Made by a program: the position numbers and the translations under genes
Notes under the pieces: model-generated
Told to the model about the DNA's origin: nothing
What the model saw: the letters and a program-made list of their open reading frames with translations, nothing else
Database searches by the model: none
Shown: one piece after another, positions 22,301 through 36,000 of the stretch
Layout: each line of letters begins with the position of its first letter
How positions within the stretch are numbered: position 1 is the first letter of the stretch
Assembly (NCBI RefSeq): GCF_024713945.1
Contig: NC_134679.1
Span: 191,001-255,000 of the forward strand
DNA: 64,000 nt
Source: Dermatophagoides farinae
Taxonomy: Eukaryota > Arthropoda > Arachnida > Sarcoptiformes > Pyroglyphidae
Reading direction: 5' to 3'

Positions 22301-25300
22301 AATAGAATCATCAAAAACAAAATTCCAATACAACTGTACTACTCACCATTGTGATTAAGTGGATTGGCATTGTTAATTTGATATGAAAGTGAAGTGGTTT
22401 GCGCTAGAATCGGAATAATCGTTCGATCGGAATGTGTTGGTCTCTGCAACAAAACATATAGGAAATTCATCATTATAAAAATCAATGATTAAAAATTGTA
22501 AATCACAAACCTTGCTATTTGGCTCATTAATTGACTCATTTTTAATAGCTGTCGTTATCGGCGGTGGTGGTGGTGGTGGTGGTACAGCCATCCAATTATA
22601 TTTTCGCATCTCTAACGGTACTTTCATACGTTCATTTTCGATCCATTGATGTGTTAATGTTTGATAGCAGGTTAAACAAGTGACTACACTTTCACCTTTA
22701 TTTAATTTCAATGAACCTTTATCAGCAACAAATTAGAAAATTAAATTAAAAAATCAGAATCGAATAAAATTATTAATACAAGACTAACCAGGAGGACGTT
22801 TATGATCGCGTAAGAAAGGAAAATCTTTCACTGTAATTGATCGCACAAATTGTCGATAGGTGGTAACACCGCAAACATAGCAGACAAAATTTCGACAATC
22901 ATAATGTCTAGCAGAAAGATCACGATCTTCTGGTTTACTATACAAATGATATGCAATCCATTGAGCCATTAATGAATGATAGCAATAAGTGCAAGCTAAA
23001 TGTGAATTATTATTATTATTATCAATATTATGATTTTTAGACGATAATGATTTTTTGCTGGTGGTATGTATTAAACTTTTCAACATTGGAAAATATGGAT
23101 AGATTCCTAATTCGGCCGATAGGATTACGTTACGTGAAGTTGAGAATATCTGATATGTTTGACCTGTAGCACTATGTTGTGAACAAATCAAACAAGTGCC
23201 TGATAGATGTAGGTGTGGACCACCAATACTGGCCAATAATTCATTCAATAGTTTATTGTAACGCTGATCTTGGCTATTTATCGTTGAGATGATTGAATGA
23301 TTTGGTGTTGTACTCACGGTGGTCAACAAAAGATGTTCGGAAGGATTATTATTCTGAATATGATTAACAGAACCAAGGACTAGTGTCGATGGTTGAGATG
23401 ATGATGATGATGATGACGAATTTGATACAGCAATCTGAATCTTTAATGGACAAGCCGGTTGCCCATTAACTACCTGTGTAATTATGGCCGGTGATGAAGA
23501 TGAGCTTGTTGCTACTGCTGCTGCTGTTGTTGTTGTTGTTACGGCTGCAACAACTGACGAAAACTGAGTCGATGATGATGGTGGACGTTTTGCCGATGAA
23601 GACAATTGATATACACGTTGATTATACGGCACATAACCATTCTCAAAGCCGTCCCATTGAATTTCCAGAATTAAATGACATTGCGCACAAACACGAACAC
23701 GACTATTGACCAATTCATTTGCATCATGTTGTAAAAATGGATAGAATGGTTTCTTTTCAGAATTTTCTTTCGTTTCAACCCAATATTCAGATTTATGTTG
23801 TTTACAAGCAACACATATTTGATTGCCTAGTTCATTTCCATCTGGAACCTTCATCATCGTTGTTGTTGTTGTTGTAGTAGTTGCAGTCGCCATCGATGTT
23901 GTTGTTGTTGATGGCGTGGATGTTGGCTGTATCAGAATCGTTTTTGTCATTGCTGTAATTCATATAAAAAATTTATGATTAAAAAAAATGAATAAAAAAA
24001 CTAATGAAAAGAATCCAAACCATTCAATGAATCATTCGATGAATGATGCATAGATGATGATGATCGATTCGTCGTTGCTTTGCTCGTATGTTGTTGTTGC
24101 GGCTGTTCCAAAGAAGAATGAATACCACTACTACTACTGCTGCTACAGTTATTAAGATTCAATAATGACGGCGTTGAAGAATTGATCGATGAAAAACAAG
24201 AATGACAGAGCAATACACGACCATTATCATGCAACAATTGCAATTGTTTTAAAGAATTTGCCGACGAAGACGTTGTTGTATTCGTTGAATGTAATGGTGA
24301 AGATGATGATGATGATGATGATGATGGTATAAAAGGCAAGAGATTGATTTCTTGAGCACTTTGGACAATCAATTTCTTTTGGATCACATTGCCAGAGGTA
24401 TCGTTTTCGGTTAAAATTGAAAAGGCTATATGTGCTTGTGATGATGATGAAATGGTGTTATTATTGTTGATGGAAGAACCTGATGATAATGATGATGATT
24501 GGGAAGTAGGTGGATTGTTCGATGCAATTAGATCTTTACCGCACATAACACAAAAAAATGTTTTATTGGCAGCAACTAATGAAACAAATGACTGAGATAT
24601 CGGTGGTGTTGGTGTTGATGTTGTAATCAAATGATTATGTTGTTGATTATGAGGATGATGATTAATATTTGTTGAATTTCTGGTACTTAAAACAACTTCT
24701 GATAGATTGTGCTGTTTATTACGAATTAATTGATATTTTCGCTCCAATATTGGTTTGTTGGATTTTTGATAAGAATCCCATTGTACTATTAATTGGTGAT
24801 GACAAGATTCACAAACACCTAGTGATAGAAAAAAAACCATCATTAATTAATTATATTTAATTAAATTAAATAGACAACAAAAAATTACCAATTTTTCCAT
24901 TTGAATCAATTATAGTAGGTATTTTAATATCTTGAGTCAATGATGGAAAATATGGACAATTACCCATTGGACGTAATAGAATTGAATATAATTCAGTACA
25001 TTGTTCATGACAAAGTGTACAGCTATATAAAGGTTTTTTGGCCATCATTAACGTTGATGAATGATTATTATTCGATGATAAATTTAATGTTGAAACAACA
25101 GGATTGGCAGATACTTTAATCAGATTAGTCATTGATGAATTTAATGAATATGGACTAATTGCAATGATGTTATCACCTATACCGCCACCACTGCTTGATG
25201 ATGAACTTGTACGTGGTCGATGGCCAGTCAATACTGTCGATTTATTCAATGTTCCAGACATTGTTGTTGTATCAACAGCCATTGTCAACATTGATGGATT

Positions 25301-26059
25301 GATGTTATTCGAATCAATTTTCATTGTTGTCGATGATGATGAATTTGAATTCACACCGGTCATACTAAGATCAAGTACTTCATCCTGTAAACACGGTGTT
25401 CTTGTTGAAGTATCTTTTGCAGCTGATTTTTGTTGTTGTACATTGATTAAATTACCATTATTATTATTATCGTTTGTCGAAAGACTAATTGGATGAGCTA
25501 ATATCCTTGTTGCAGTTGGTGTTGTTACACCTGCGATCGATACAATCGATGATTTATTCGAATGTTTTTGTTGTTGTTGTTGTTGTTGGTGATGATTATT
25601 ATTATCAGCCATAATCATCAAGTTTGATTTAATAATTTTCATCTTTGGTACATTATATAAACGATTTTTGATTGGGATATTTTTCAATTCAAATTCGTTC
25701 CATTGTTCTAATAATAAATCTGAACAACGTAAACAACAAGGTACCGTTATAGCGGATGTTTGTGTTAATGTTTCTAATATTGGAAAAAATGGATCTTTCG
25801 AACCAATCGAAGGACGAACAGCTAACATTCGATATGGAATCGATGATAATTCCTGTTGTTGTTGTTGTTGTTCATGATTCTGTTGTTGAGATAATTGTAA
25901 TTGTTCATCACAAACAGAACATTTACTATTAATCATTATTGATGATCGATTATCGATAGATGATGTGCATGTGTCATTATTATTTGTTGCAATGGTTGTA
26001 ATGAATGCCGTAGCAGCTGATGATGATGTCGATGATAATGAACTAGGAAGAATATTCAT
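19374..26059 (-). CDS. GSE1: GSE1-like chromatin corepressor protein with six Cys-pair modules, about 2048 aa
   Basis: Nine exons: 24889-26059, 24021-24818, 22789-23952, 22511-22716, 22347-22443, 21895-22279, 19726-21830, 19528-19661, 19374-19460. All phases agree, giving 6147 nt; introns are 63-72 bp. The donor at 24020 (GTTTGG) is the only weak one. The C-terminal half is GSE1: KMEFLSLLGLTTHRMKR (about 1574; human KLNFLSLFGLTTH), NKMQFFETLGL (about 1662; human EKKKFLTIFNL), QFAQKFHESVLLETQK (about 1864; human FAHQFHESVLQSTQK). The tail coiled coil KLNIRDQILNLQHRIDDINR and MQKLEREKTLFQLEIDRLSK-CLD matches the human end (SERERLQAELDHLRKCL). The N-terminal half has six modules of CxxC, a FPFL/YFP motif, CxxC and L..QW, at about residues 47-137, 347-421, 480-605, 703-771, 910-1010 and 1014-1081. 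Human GSE1 belongs to CoREST/HDAC complexes. The modules are not part of human GSE1 as I know it. The rest is Gln, Asn, Ser and Thr runs. Confidence 0.85.
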
Positions 26060-28591
26060 CTTTATTGTTATAATAATAATTCAGATGATCAAAGTTTTAT
26101 CCAATAATTTTGTTTGCTGTTCCATATCGCTGTGTCGACATTGAGATATAGAATCACAAAAATGGCAATGTTAATGAAAGAGAAATGATGATAACAAAAA
26201 AATGTGAATTGATTCGATAAATTATTTTTTCAGCAAAAAAATTTTTCGACGTTTCCGTATTCGAAACATTTTCATAATTATCAAATTAAATTCAATTCAT
26301 TTTATCATTTTAATATTTTTGGCTTCAATTTTATGATTGATTGATTTTGGGTTTTTTCAGGTTTTTTTCTGTTTCTTCGGTTTTGGCTCTTACTGGCTGG
26401 TGTTTATAATTTCAATGATAATGATGATCATGGTGGTGGTGGAAAAAAAATTCAAGGATTCTTTACTTCCTTCTTTGTTGGTGATTGGTGATAATTTTAA
26501 TAATTTTTTTCTGTAAACAATTTCATGAAATTTTCATTGATAAAGAAGGGTTTCAATCAATCGACCAATAAATATTTGTACTTAGTATGTGTGAGGGTGG
26601 ATTTGCTGAATATCGAAGAAAACAACTGATTCGAAATTCGCTCTCATTTGACCCACACACAAAACTTAAACATTCGACAAATGACACAATCAATTATGTA
26701 GACGGAAATTCCGATAAAAAAAGATTTTCGTCACAATTAAAACACACATACACACAGAGATCAAGAACCGAGACTGAGCGTAAAATCTCTTTTTTGTTGC
26801 CGTTGTTGTTGTCTGGGATTTCCATGAGACGATCCAATAATCAAATAGCAAGTGTCCAAAGATTTCATTTTTTTGATTCTTGTGGATATAATACAAACAT
26901 AAACATTCAATTCAAAAGCTAACTGTCCATGAAGATGATGATTATCAAGTGGAGAAAAAGTTCATGGAGATAGTGGTCAACACACACATATATAAAACCA
27001 CAGACCACAATAATGTCTACAATTTTTGTTTCATTTTCTGGTTGATTCTTCTTCCTTCAAAAAAAAAAATCCGTTGGACCAATATTTGAGCTGCTCACAT
27101 GGATTTGTGATTCCAACATTCTTTTGTTTATTATTCTTACCCACTATATGATATCGATGATGTTGAGAATGATTCGGAGGAGGGTAGGAAACAAAACGGC
27201 AAGTTGTAGACGTCTTTAATGATGATCATCATCACATTTAAATTTTGGATGTAAACTATATTTTTTGGGTTTTTTTTCATCATCACCGATGACTGTCAAT
27301 GGCGGTTGTTGTTGTATAAGACAAAGTGGTAGAAGTGATGAAGAAATATGAGGTAGTAGTGGTGATGTTTGTCGGGAAAATCGGTCCGGTTATTCAATGA
27401 CTATTTTACTGTACGTTATTTTTTTTGTTGATAGTAGAAGCGCACGCCGAATTTTTTTTCAAACCATCACCATTGATGGATCAAAGATATTGGGATCATT
27501 GAAGAAAAATACAAAAACAAAAAACGAAAAAAATCCGTGAGCAAATCGTATTATACAGTATTATTATTATTATTATCCACATTCAAGACATAGACAGACA
27601 GTTTTAGATACCACCACCACCATAGTACCACCTATTCTAAGCATGCAGAATGAAATAACACAAAGGAATGCCAGTTGAAACATGAGGGTATCAAATATAT
27701 CTAAATATAGAACCACTACTACACATTTTTTTACAATTTGTTATAGAGGTGAATGAAATGGATGTTAGAAAATGTGTGGGGGATAAAAAAATGATAATAG
27801 TTACTCCCCTCTTTATCCAAGTAATTAGATGTGGTGGTTTTGGGGGAGAAAAGAAAATTTATTTCATCTGTCTTTTATCACTGCTACTACCATTTTATAT
27901 ATATGAATGTAGTAGGAGTATGTATATATGTGTGTATGTGATTTGAATCCAATCACATCATCATTTCTTTTTTTTTTTATTTTATTTTATTTATTAATTG
28001 GCAGATGTTATATGTGAGACAACCGTGATCGATTAATGATTGGATTGCTGTTAATACGATGCTTACATAATAATGTTGTATTACAACGTATAAATTGGCA
28101 AAAAAATTACCGTATTTGTTCGAATTGTCGTCTGGTTGAAACATTTTGATGTTTTGTCTCTCGAATATAGAGACACAAAATTAACCAAACTCGAATTGAT
28201 TGAACTTTATTATGATTAGAAGATGACCAAATGTAAATTTCATTGAATGAAGAAAACAAATGTTTGCATTTATTGTTTGTTGTAGTAGTATAAAGAGAAA
28301 ATCGATGATTACATTATGGAATGACAACAACATCAGAGTTTTAACATAAATACCAAGACAACATCTATGAAACAGTGACGATTCAATTGAATTTGTAAAA
28401 ATTGATTTTATTTTTTTCTTCCTTTCTTTCTCGAATAAAATTATCAGTTATGTGGAAATTATTTTTTAAAATATGAAAAGAATTCTTTTCCTCTTTCTTT
28501 TGTCTATATATTCTTTTTCGAATGATTGTGTTACTGTTTATGGTGATGATAACGATGATAATAATAATGGATGATGATGATCAGTAAGTTT
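26060..28591. other. intergenic, no gene seen
   Basis: 5' flank of the GSE1-like gene and 3' flank of GOT2. AT-rich, with a (TAT/ATT) run near 27560 and CA/GT tracts. Open frames at 26587-26922 and 27749-27946 lack domains and splice partners. Untranslated exons cannot be excluded. Confidence 0.45.
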
Positions 28592-30099
28592 TCACTTAGT
28601 AACGGCATGAATTCCTTTACCAACCCATTCAACATTCGATGATGATAACCCCGCAACGCTAATTCGTCCATCCATTGTTAGATAAACACTGAATTCTTTG
28701 GTCAAACGTTCACATTGTGATTTATCCATACCGGTGAAACAAAACATTCCAATCTGTTCGGTTATATGTTGCCAATTTCGTGTCGATCCTTCTGATTCGA
28801 TTACATTACGTAACTTTGCACGCATCATTATAATACGTTGTGCCATCTCTTTAACATCCTTTAACCATTGTGTTCGTAATGATGAATCATTAAGAATCAT
28901 TGATGCAATACGTGCCCCGTGCAACGGTGGATTCGAATACATTGGACGAATTATAATCTTGATTTGTGACATAATACGACTAGCCTCTTCTTGTGATGAA
29001 CCAACAACGGTGAATGCACCGATTCTTTCCCCATAAAGACCCATATTTTTAGCAAACGATTGTGAAAGACAAACACGATGGCCATCCTGAATGAATAAAC
29101 GTAATGCTGATGCATCACGATCAATATCACCAGTAGCAAAACCTTGATATGCCATATCGAAAAATGGAAACAGGTTTCGTTGTTTGATCAAATTGGACAT
29201 TTCTTTCCATTGGTCAAGCTAAATAAAACAATTATTATTATTACATCAATGAATGATTATCAAATTCATGTCTGACATACTTTTGGATCAACACCGGTAG
29301 GATTATGTGCACATGCATGTAATAAAATGACTGATTTTTCCGGTATCTTTGCAATATCTTGTAGTGCACCTGGAAAATCAAATCCACACGTTTTTGGATC
29401 ATAATATCGATATTGTTTAATATTGAAATTGGCACGTTTAAATAATGGTATATGATTGCCCCATGTAGGTGTTGGCATATAAACATCTTTTGGACCTTGA
29501 TGAAAGTCACGAAGAAAACAGGCGCCAATCGTTAATGACCCAGTACCGGATATTCCTTGAACTGTTGCATTCTAATTGTGAAATTTTACAAATTGGATTC
29601 TCAATTAACCGATTATTGTATAAATATAATGTCACTTACTAATTTCTCAGTGATTACAGGACTTTTATCACCGAATGCCAATTTGGCAGCAGATGCTGTG
29701 AAATCTGGGAGACCAGATATCGGTAAATATTCTTTATCCAAATTCAATTCACTCAATTTTTCTTCGGCTTTTATAACACTAGGTAATACATGTGGTTTAC
29801 CAAGATCATTACGATAGGCACCGACACCAAGATTAACTTTTTTCGGATTTGTATCACGTTTGTATGCTTCAGTAATGCCAAGAATAGCATCCGGTGGACC
29901 CATTTCAACGTGTGACCACCATGAACTTTACATGCAACAAAATTAAAAAATTTCAATTAGTTCCAGAAACAATTCGAATGAATGAATCATAATAATACTT
30001 GGATCGTCGACACAGATGTAATGTCGATGGTGATAATTGATGACATGGTGATAATATGGTTGATGGATGAATCAGACAACGAATTGGTGAGGAAAACAT
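28592..30099 (-). CDS. GOT2: aspartate aminotransferase, mitochondrial, 434 aa
   Basis: Four exons: 29999-30099, 29640-29925, 29281-29571, 28592-29218, with phases 2, 0 and 0 and GT-AG borders. The first exon gives a presequence, [14 protein letters not shown] and on, rich in Ser, His and Arg with no acidic residue. The mature start [20 protein letters not shown] matches GOT2 ([21 protein letters not shown]), followed by [20 protein letters not shown]. The catalytic region has [23 protein letters not shown] and [19 protein letters not shown]; Lys283 is the PLP-binding lysine. Length is 434 aa (human 430). It interconverts aspartate/2-oxoglutarate and oxaloacetate/glutamate as part of the malate-aspartate shuttle in the matrix. 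All key residues I can check are present. The start is fixed by the only ATG that gives a presequence in phase. Confidence 0.95.
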
Positions 30100-30865
30100 T
30101 GTTCTTGTTTTACAAAATTAATTAAGATTTATTTATTCAATGTTTCTGTATGTAAGTTTCTCAATGATCAATGAAGTAATGTTGCCGATTTAAGAATGAA
30201 AAATAGTCAGTAGCGATGATGTGAGAAAAAAAACATACGCAACAGTATAGAAATGATATTGAAAAAAATGACGAACAATAACCGTTTACAACAACTAAGA
30301 TAGTGTGGTGATGATATCAGAGAAAAAATTTTCGATGTAGTATACAAACAAAAACACAGACACAGACACATCAACAAGAATATTATCACAAAAATCTCAA
30401 GGACTTAAAAGGAGAACAATCATCAACATCAACCAGAAAAGAAAAAAAAACGCCAAATGCTGCAACCAGATTATTTTCGATGATACACAATCAGAACATG
30501 ATAATCGCACACATCTCAATGTGGTTTACATGTACCAGGACTCATCAACGCCATCTATCGTATTTTTTTAAATTAAATTTGATTTCATTTATTTTGTACT
30601 TGTGACAAAAAAAGTGGATGAATTTTTTTTTTTTAAATACAAATTCATGTCATAATGATTTAGATGTGATCATCATCATCATCATCATCATTCAATCACA
30701 ACAGATTTTGTTAAGATTGGGATACAATTTGGCTTGAAATTAAATTATGGAAAAAAATTTAAAGCGAAAAATAAAAATAAAAATCACAGAATCATCTTGA
30801 ATTCTTTGTTGTTGTTGTTGATGATGATGTTTTGGCACAATTAATTATTAACTATCCAGATCAAT
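30100..30865. other. intergenic between GOT2 and GAB/DOS
   Basis: 5' flank of GOT2 and 3' flank of the GAB adaptor. It has a (CAT)n tract near 30670 and a partial CTCF-like fragment (CGCCATCTATCG) at about 30550. No gene seen. Confidence 0.5.
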
Positions 30866-33007
30866 TTAGTTGGCTTTACGGTAAATATTCATATTCAATC
30901 GCATTTCATTCAAAGCTTTTGTTTTAAGAAAATCAACTTCTTTATAAACTGTACCAGGATTATCAGCAAAATCGGCCATCGTCAGATTAGTGCTTATTTG
31001 GTCACAAGAATTATTATTATTATTGAATAATAAATCCGATGATTGATTATCAGGAATGTTATTATTATTGTTCCATTGTTGTTGTTGTTGTTGGCTGGAA
31101 TGATGATGGATCGATGATAATTGTCCACCATGATCCATGCCATTATCGTTTGTTGTTTTTGGGCTATTTGAATTATTGTTATTACTAGTGGTGGTGGTGG
31201 TCGAGGTGGATTCTAGATCCAGATCTAAATCTAAATATTGGCGTTCACAGTCTTCAATAGTTGTTTTTGGCTAATTTAAAAAAAACAAAACCAAATCAAA
31301 TTAGAAAGGACTAATTTTTGTCTAAAAAAAATTTACCTGTTGTTCACAATGAACTAGATGGCAATAATTATCATTATTTTTATTATTTTGATTTCTCAAC
31401 GTATAGCTTGTAATCAATGGCCTTGGTAATGTATGACGGCTTGTCATGATTGGTTGTGAGCTATAAACAAACAAATAAAAATTGAAATTGAATTTTTTAA
31501 ACAAAATTTATCACCAAAAAAGCTGAATCTTACTTGTTGATATTGATTCGTTTGAATGGTTGTTTATTATTATTAATCATTTCCATCATCACAACATTAC
31601 TGTCACTTTTTGTCTGTTGATTATTGAAAAATTGTGTTATATTTTGATTTCCTGGTCGATGACGATTTGGTTTAAGATCACGATTAACATGTGGTGGTAT
31701 CAATGTAGAATTTTGTGATGTTGGTTGTGGTTGTGTTGGTGGTGGTGGAGGCGTTGAAGAAGCAAGATGATGATGATGATGATGAAGAAAATCCGGTCTT
31801 TTTGATCGTGAATGCCAAGTATCATAAAAATTATAGGATTGATTATTGCCTAATTGTTTATTCGCTGATGATGAATTGAGGTAGAACGACCTGTTGCCGG
31901 TTGTGTTGTTGTTGTTGTTGTTATTGTTAAGCAACGCCGTTGTTGTTAATGATTTCGGTAATGGTATTGGCGGTGCAGGCTGTTGTTGTTGCAATAATAA
32001 TCCAGATCCAGGTACTTGATGCAATGATGATGATGATGATAATTGAACTTTACCGATTGCTTTCGTTGTTGCTGCTGTTGGCATTGGTTGTTGATCTTGC
32101 TGTGGCCATAATGCCAATGAACTTTGTGATTTTGAAACGGACGGAAAAAGATGATTAGTATGATTTTGTAATGTTTGTTGTTGTTGTTGCTGTGTTAATG
32201 TAGATGGTTTTGGTGGCCTAGGTGGTGGTGGTGTACTATGATTACGATTTTCATTATTTAAAAACAATGGTTTTCCAGTATAACATTCTGAAATTGGTAT
32301 ATAATTCAATGTTGACAATGATGATGATTCACTTATCGATTGGTGTTGCTGCTGCTGTTGTTGTTGTTCATTTGGACTTGGTTGCGGTGAATATCGAAGT
32401 TCTTCATTAATATTCAAATTATGATTGGTATTTTGAGTATGTTGATGATTATGATTTGGGCTATTGTTTGTACTGCTTTGGCTTCCATTATTATTTTGAT
32501 GATGATTATGATGATGGTCGATATTCATTTCAATTGCTGGCAATAATGCCAATTCGTTTTGAATGGCTTCCATTTTTAATCCACATACTGAACAAATACA
32601 TTCAACCCATTTATTCATTTCATCTTCACTGCCAGCAACTAGATAATAGGTTCGTTTCGATGTACGTAAATCAAACATATTATCATAATTTTGTTTACGT
32701 ATCTCTAATTGTAATCCAGCATCCACTTGTTCACATTGATCCAGATCAATTTGTCCTTTAAGTTTTTTACACGTTGAATCCGTATAATATTCAAGCACAT
32801 ATTGTCCAGGTATTTGTCCTGATGGTTTCAATACGAACCAACGACGTCTCCATTTCTAAATGAATAAAATCAATCAATCAATCGATTAGTCAGAATAGGA
32901 AAAAAATCAAAAAAAAATTCACACACTGTTTTCCAGATTCGTTTTTCTGGTGGTGATTTAATCAACCAACCGGCATGTACAATTTGTTGATTGCTTAAAT
33001 TGTCCAT
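30866..33007 (-). CDS. GAB/DOS family docking adaptor, 643 aa
   Basis: Four exons: 32927-33007, 31534-32855, 31337-31460, 30866-31270, with phases 0, 2 and 0. A PH domain covers about residues 10-120: HAGWLIKSPPEKRIWKTKWR-RRWFVLKPSG (GAB1: [27 protein letters not shown]), then DLDQCEQVDAG and YYLVAGSEDEMNKWVECICS. The disordered tail keeps both Grb2 C-SH3 sites of the PxxxRxxKP type: PPPPRPPKP at 236-244 and PHVNRDLKP at 415-423. It also keeps the two SHP2/Corkscrew SH2 motifs, RQYLDLDLDLE (Tyr521; GAB1 QYLDLDLD) and TVYKEVDFLKTKAL (Tyr618). The protein should recruit Drk/Grb2 and Corkscrew/SHP2 downstream of receptor tyrosine kinases at the membrane. Poly-Gln, Asn and His runs fill the linkers. 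It is the fly daughter-of-sevenless equivalent. Confidence 0.93.
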
Positions 33008-36000
33008 ATTTTGTTCTTGAGATTGTTTCAAATTATAGACTTTTCAAATGTCGTCGTGGATTAGAGATGGAAGAAAAGTGATTCATTCATTTTTGTTACA
33101 TGTGAGAATCAGGAAATTTGCAGTTATTTGGCAATACTTTTTTTTTCTTATACAAATCAAAATTGCAATGTATCTTTTGTGTGTTTCTCTCATGACAATT
33201 GTCCAACTATATCGATCATTTTTCTATTTTGATTGTTTTTTGATACAACATCATCCTTATAATCGAAATCGGTTATGTATTGTTGTCGTCGTCGTCGTCG
33301 TGGTAGTTGGTGAAAATCCAAAAATTACACATATGAGGAGAAATCACCAACAACAACAATAAGGATACAATGACAATGATGATATCAACAACACAGACAA
33401 TCTAATGTAAAATACACAAACTCACAGACACGCAAACACAAACAAATAATAAAAGTTCGATGTTCGGCCACAAGTTTTTTATCTAATCTACGAAACTTTG
33501 GTGGTCTTTTTTTCTGGTTCTTCTTAACCATAACGAATTAAAATTGGTTGATTTGTTGTGATGATGATTCGCGTTTCTTCGTGTTACATTTCACACACAT
33601 AAACAATAAACACACGAAGAGAATTATGGCTCATCATTAAAATCATTTTGTGTATGTTGTATGTTTATACGACGTCGACGACGACAACAACAACAACAAC
33701 AACAACCATCGATCGCGAGCCTCTTTGTCGATGATATGAAAATATACAAGTTGCAAGTTGCTGTTTTTTCGATATCAACAAACTATGGTGAGGGCGAGGT
33801 TTTTTCTTTCAATTCAATTCATTCATTTCATTCATTCATCATCGTCTTTTTCGTCTTCTTTTTCTTCTTCTTCTGCCCCAGTATTTTACACCACACACAC
33901 ACACACAAAGTAAAAACAACAATTTTACAGACTAACCACGAAAAAAACTGAAAGAACTGAATGTTTGGATAATAATCAATTGGGTTTGGTTTTTAAAGTT
34001 TTTATTGAAAAAAGATTTTCGAGCAAAGAGCACTGAACGTAGTTTCTTTAGGACTTTTTTTGGGTTTTAAGTGAATCTGGGCCATATTACTTTTATGGTG
34101 TTTTTTCTCTAGTCTTCAACAATCATGATAATTTGAATTTGTTTTTGAGAAAAACAAATTTGTTTTTTTTTAAACGATCAGGATCTGCAAAATTGATCTT
34201 GATGTGTGAGAGAGATATGTGGCTTGTGTTTTTGTTGTTTGGTTTAGAGTTCGACCTATATATAAATATTTAAGCGGATATAATTCAAATTCAAATCATC
34301 ATCATCGACGATAGGCTAGTTTGCGTGAAAAAAATCAAAATAATTAAATTATCGAGGATAGAATGATCATCATCGGATAGTGTTTAATCGTATAAAATGA
34401 TGTTGAATCATTCAACTGTAGAATTGATTCATTTCTGTGTGCGCAAGAATTAATTTGTGTCCGTGTAATTACAATTATACATCCGGAACGGACAGAAAAA
34501 ACTGGAATAAAAGAAAAAAAACGAGATCCTATTAGTTTTAGTTGAATGATTTTTTTCTGTTGGTTTGTCTTTCCTTTTCATTTTCGAATCGATTGAATTC
34601 TCTATTATCAAAATAACTAAGGTAATTTTCTCAGGTATAGATAACGTCTGCGGAAAAAAATGAAATTCTTTTTTTTTGATTCAATTATGGTTCGTTTAGC
34701 TTCAGGGAAAATGTTTTTGCATTCATTTCTGTATTTCTGTATTTGTTCACCACCGATCAACATCAAGTATGAAAAATTCGTAATTTCAATTATGAATTTA
34801 TTCAGCTTCAAGCTACGGAATTCTTAGTGTATAGAATTGGCAATTTTCTTTTGAAACTTGAACAATTACAGATCATATGATGATGAAGATGATAACTAGA
34901 ATTCTTTTTCAAAAAGATAAATCTGAAATTCTAATTAATTTTCAAGGGAATCAAATTTCGTAATAAAATAATTCTCAAAAAATTTTCACATCTTTGCAAA
35001 AAAATTTTTGGAAAGAATATTCCATACAAAGAATTATTTAATGTTTATTTATATTTCTCATACACGTATGTATCGTATGTAAATGCATTCTCGTCCGATT
35101 TTATTCGTTTACATTCTTTTTTATTTTTTTCGACAAAAAAATAATTCAGAATCGAAACGAAATTCAATGGAATTTCTTTCTTTTTTTTTTGCTTCAATTT
35201 TGCTATTACAAACACACACACACACAATCACACCGTTCACAAAATCTGTAGCCATGGTGAAGAATAAATAATTCAAATAGATAGGAAAAAAATAAATGAA
35301 GAAAAATCGAGTCTTGTGAATTGGAAAATCTTGGAATTTTTTTTTGAAATAAAAGAATTCCTGATTTTTTCTGAAGAAAGAAAGATTTTTTTCTGTTCTC
35401 GATCTCTTCAACGCACAAATTCCACTCGAAAAATGATAGGAAATTTTCGTTAACACTTTTGACAGTGTCACATAAGGAATTTTTTTCGTCTTTTGACAAA
35501 TTTTAAAATTGAATTTTTTCTAATTAAATGCAAAAGAATTTTTCAATTTATTTCTGCTTCACATTTGATACTGAATTAGATTTTAATTTTGAATTTTTTT
35601 TCTAATTTCTTGTGTCTCACACACACGCACGCAAAATGACAAAAGTCAAATAAAATTGTTGAAACAAAAAAAAAAAAAAAAGATATTGAAACAAGTTTGG
35701 CCATTTGTGCTTCGTTGAACGCATTATAATTCTAGTATTTTTTCACATTCATTCAGAGTCAAGTTTATGATCGTTCTATCTAATACAGTGACATTAGCCG
35801 AAAACGATTGTCATTGGATTCCAATGTCAAGATTTTTACTAGCTAATGGGTGTGTGTGTGTGTGTGTGTTTGTTTCAAAATGATGTTTGTTCGAGCAAAC
35901 CATTTATTATTATGCTTCGTTGGAACATTAAAGAAAAGAATTTTTTGCTTTGTGTTTTTTGTTCTGGATCGTTTACAATCGAATTGTGTATTCACTATAT

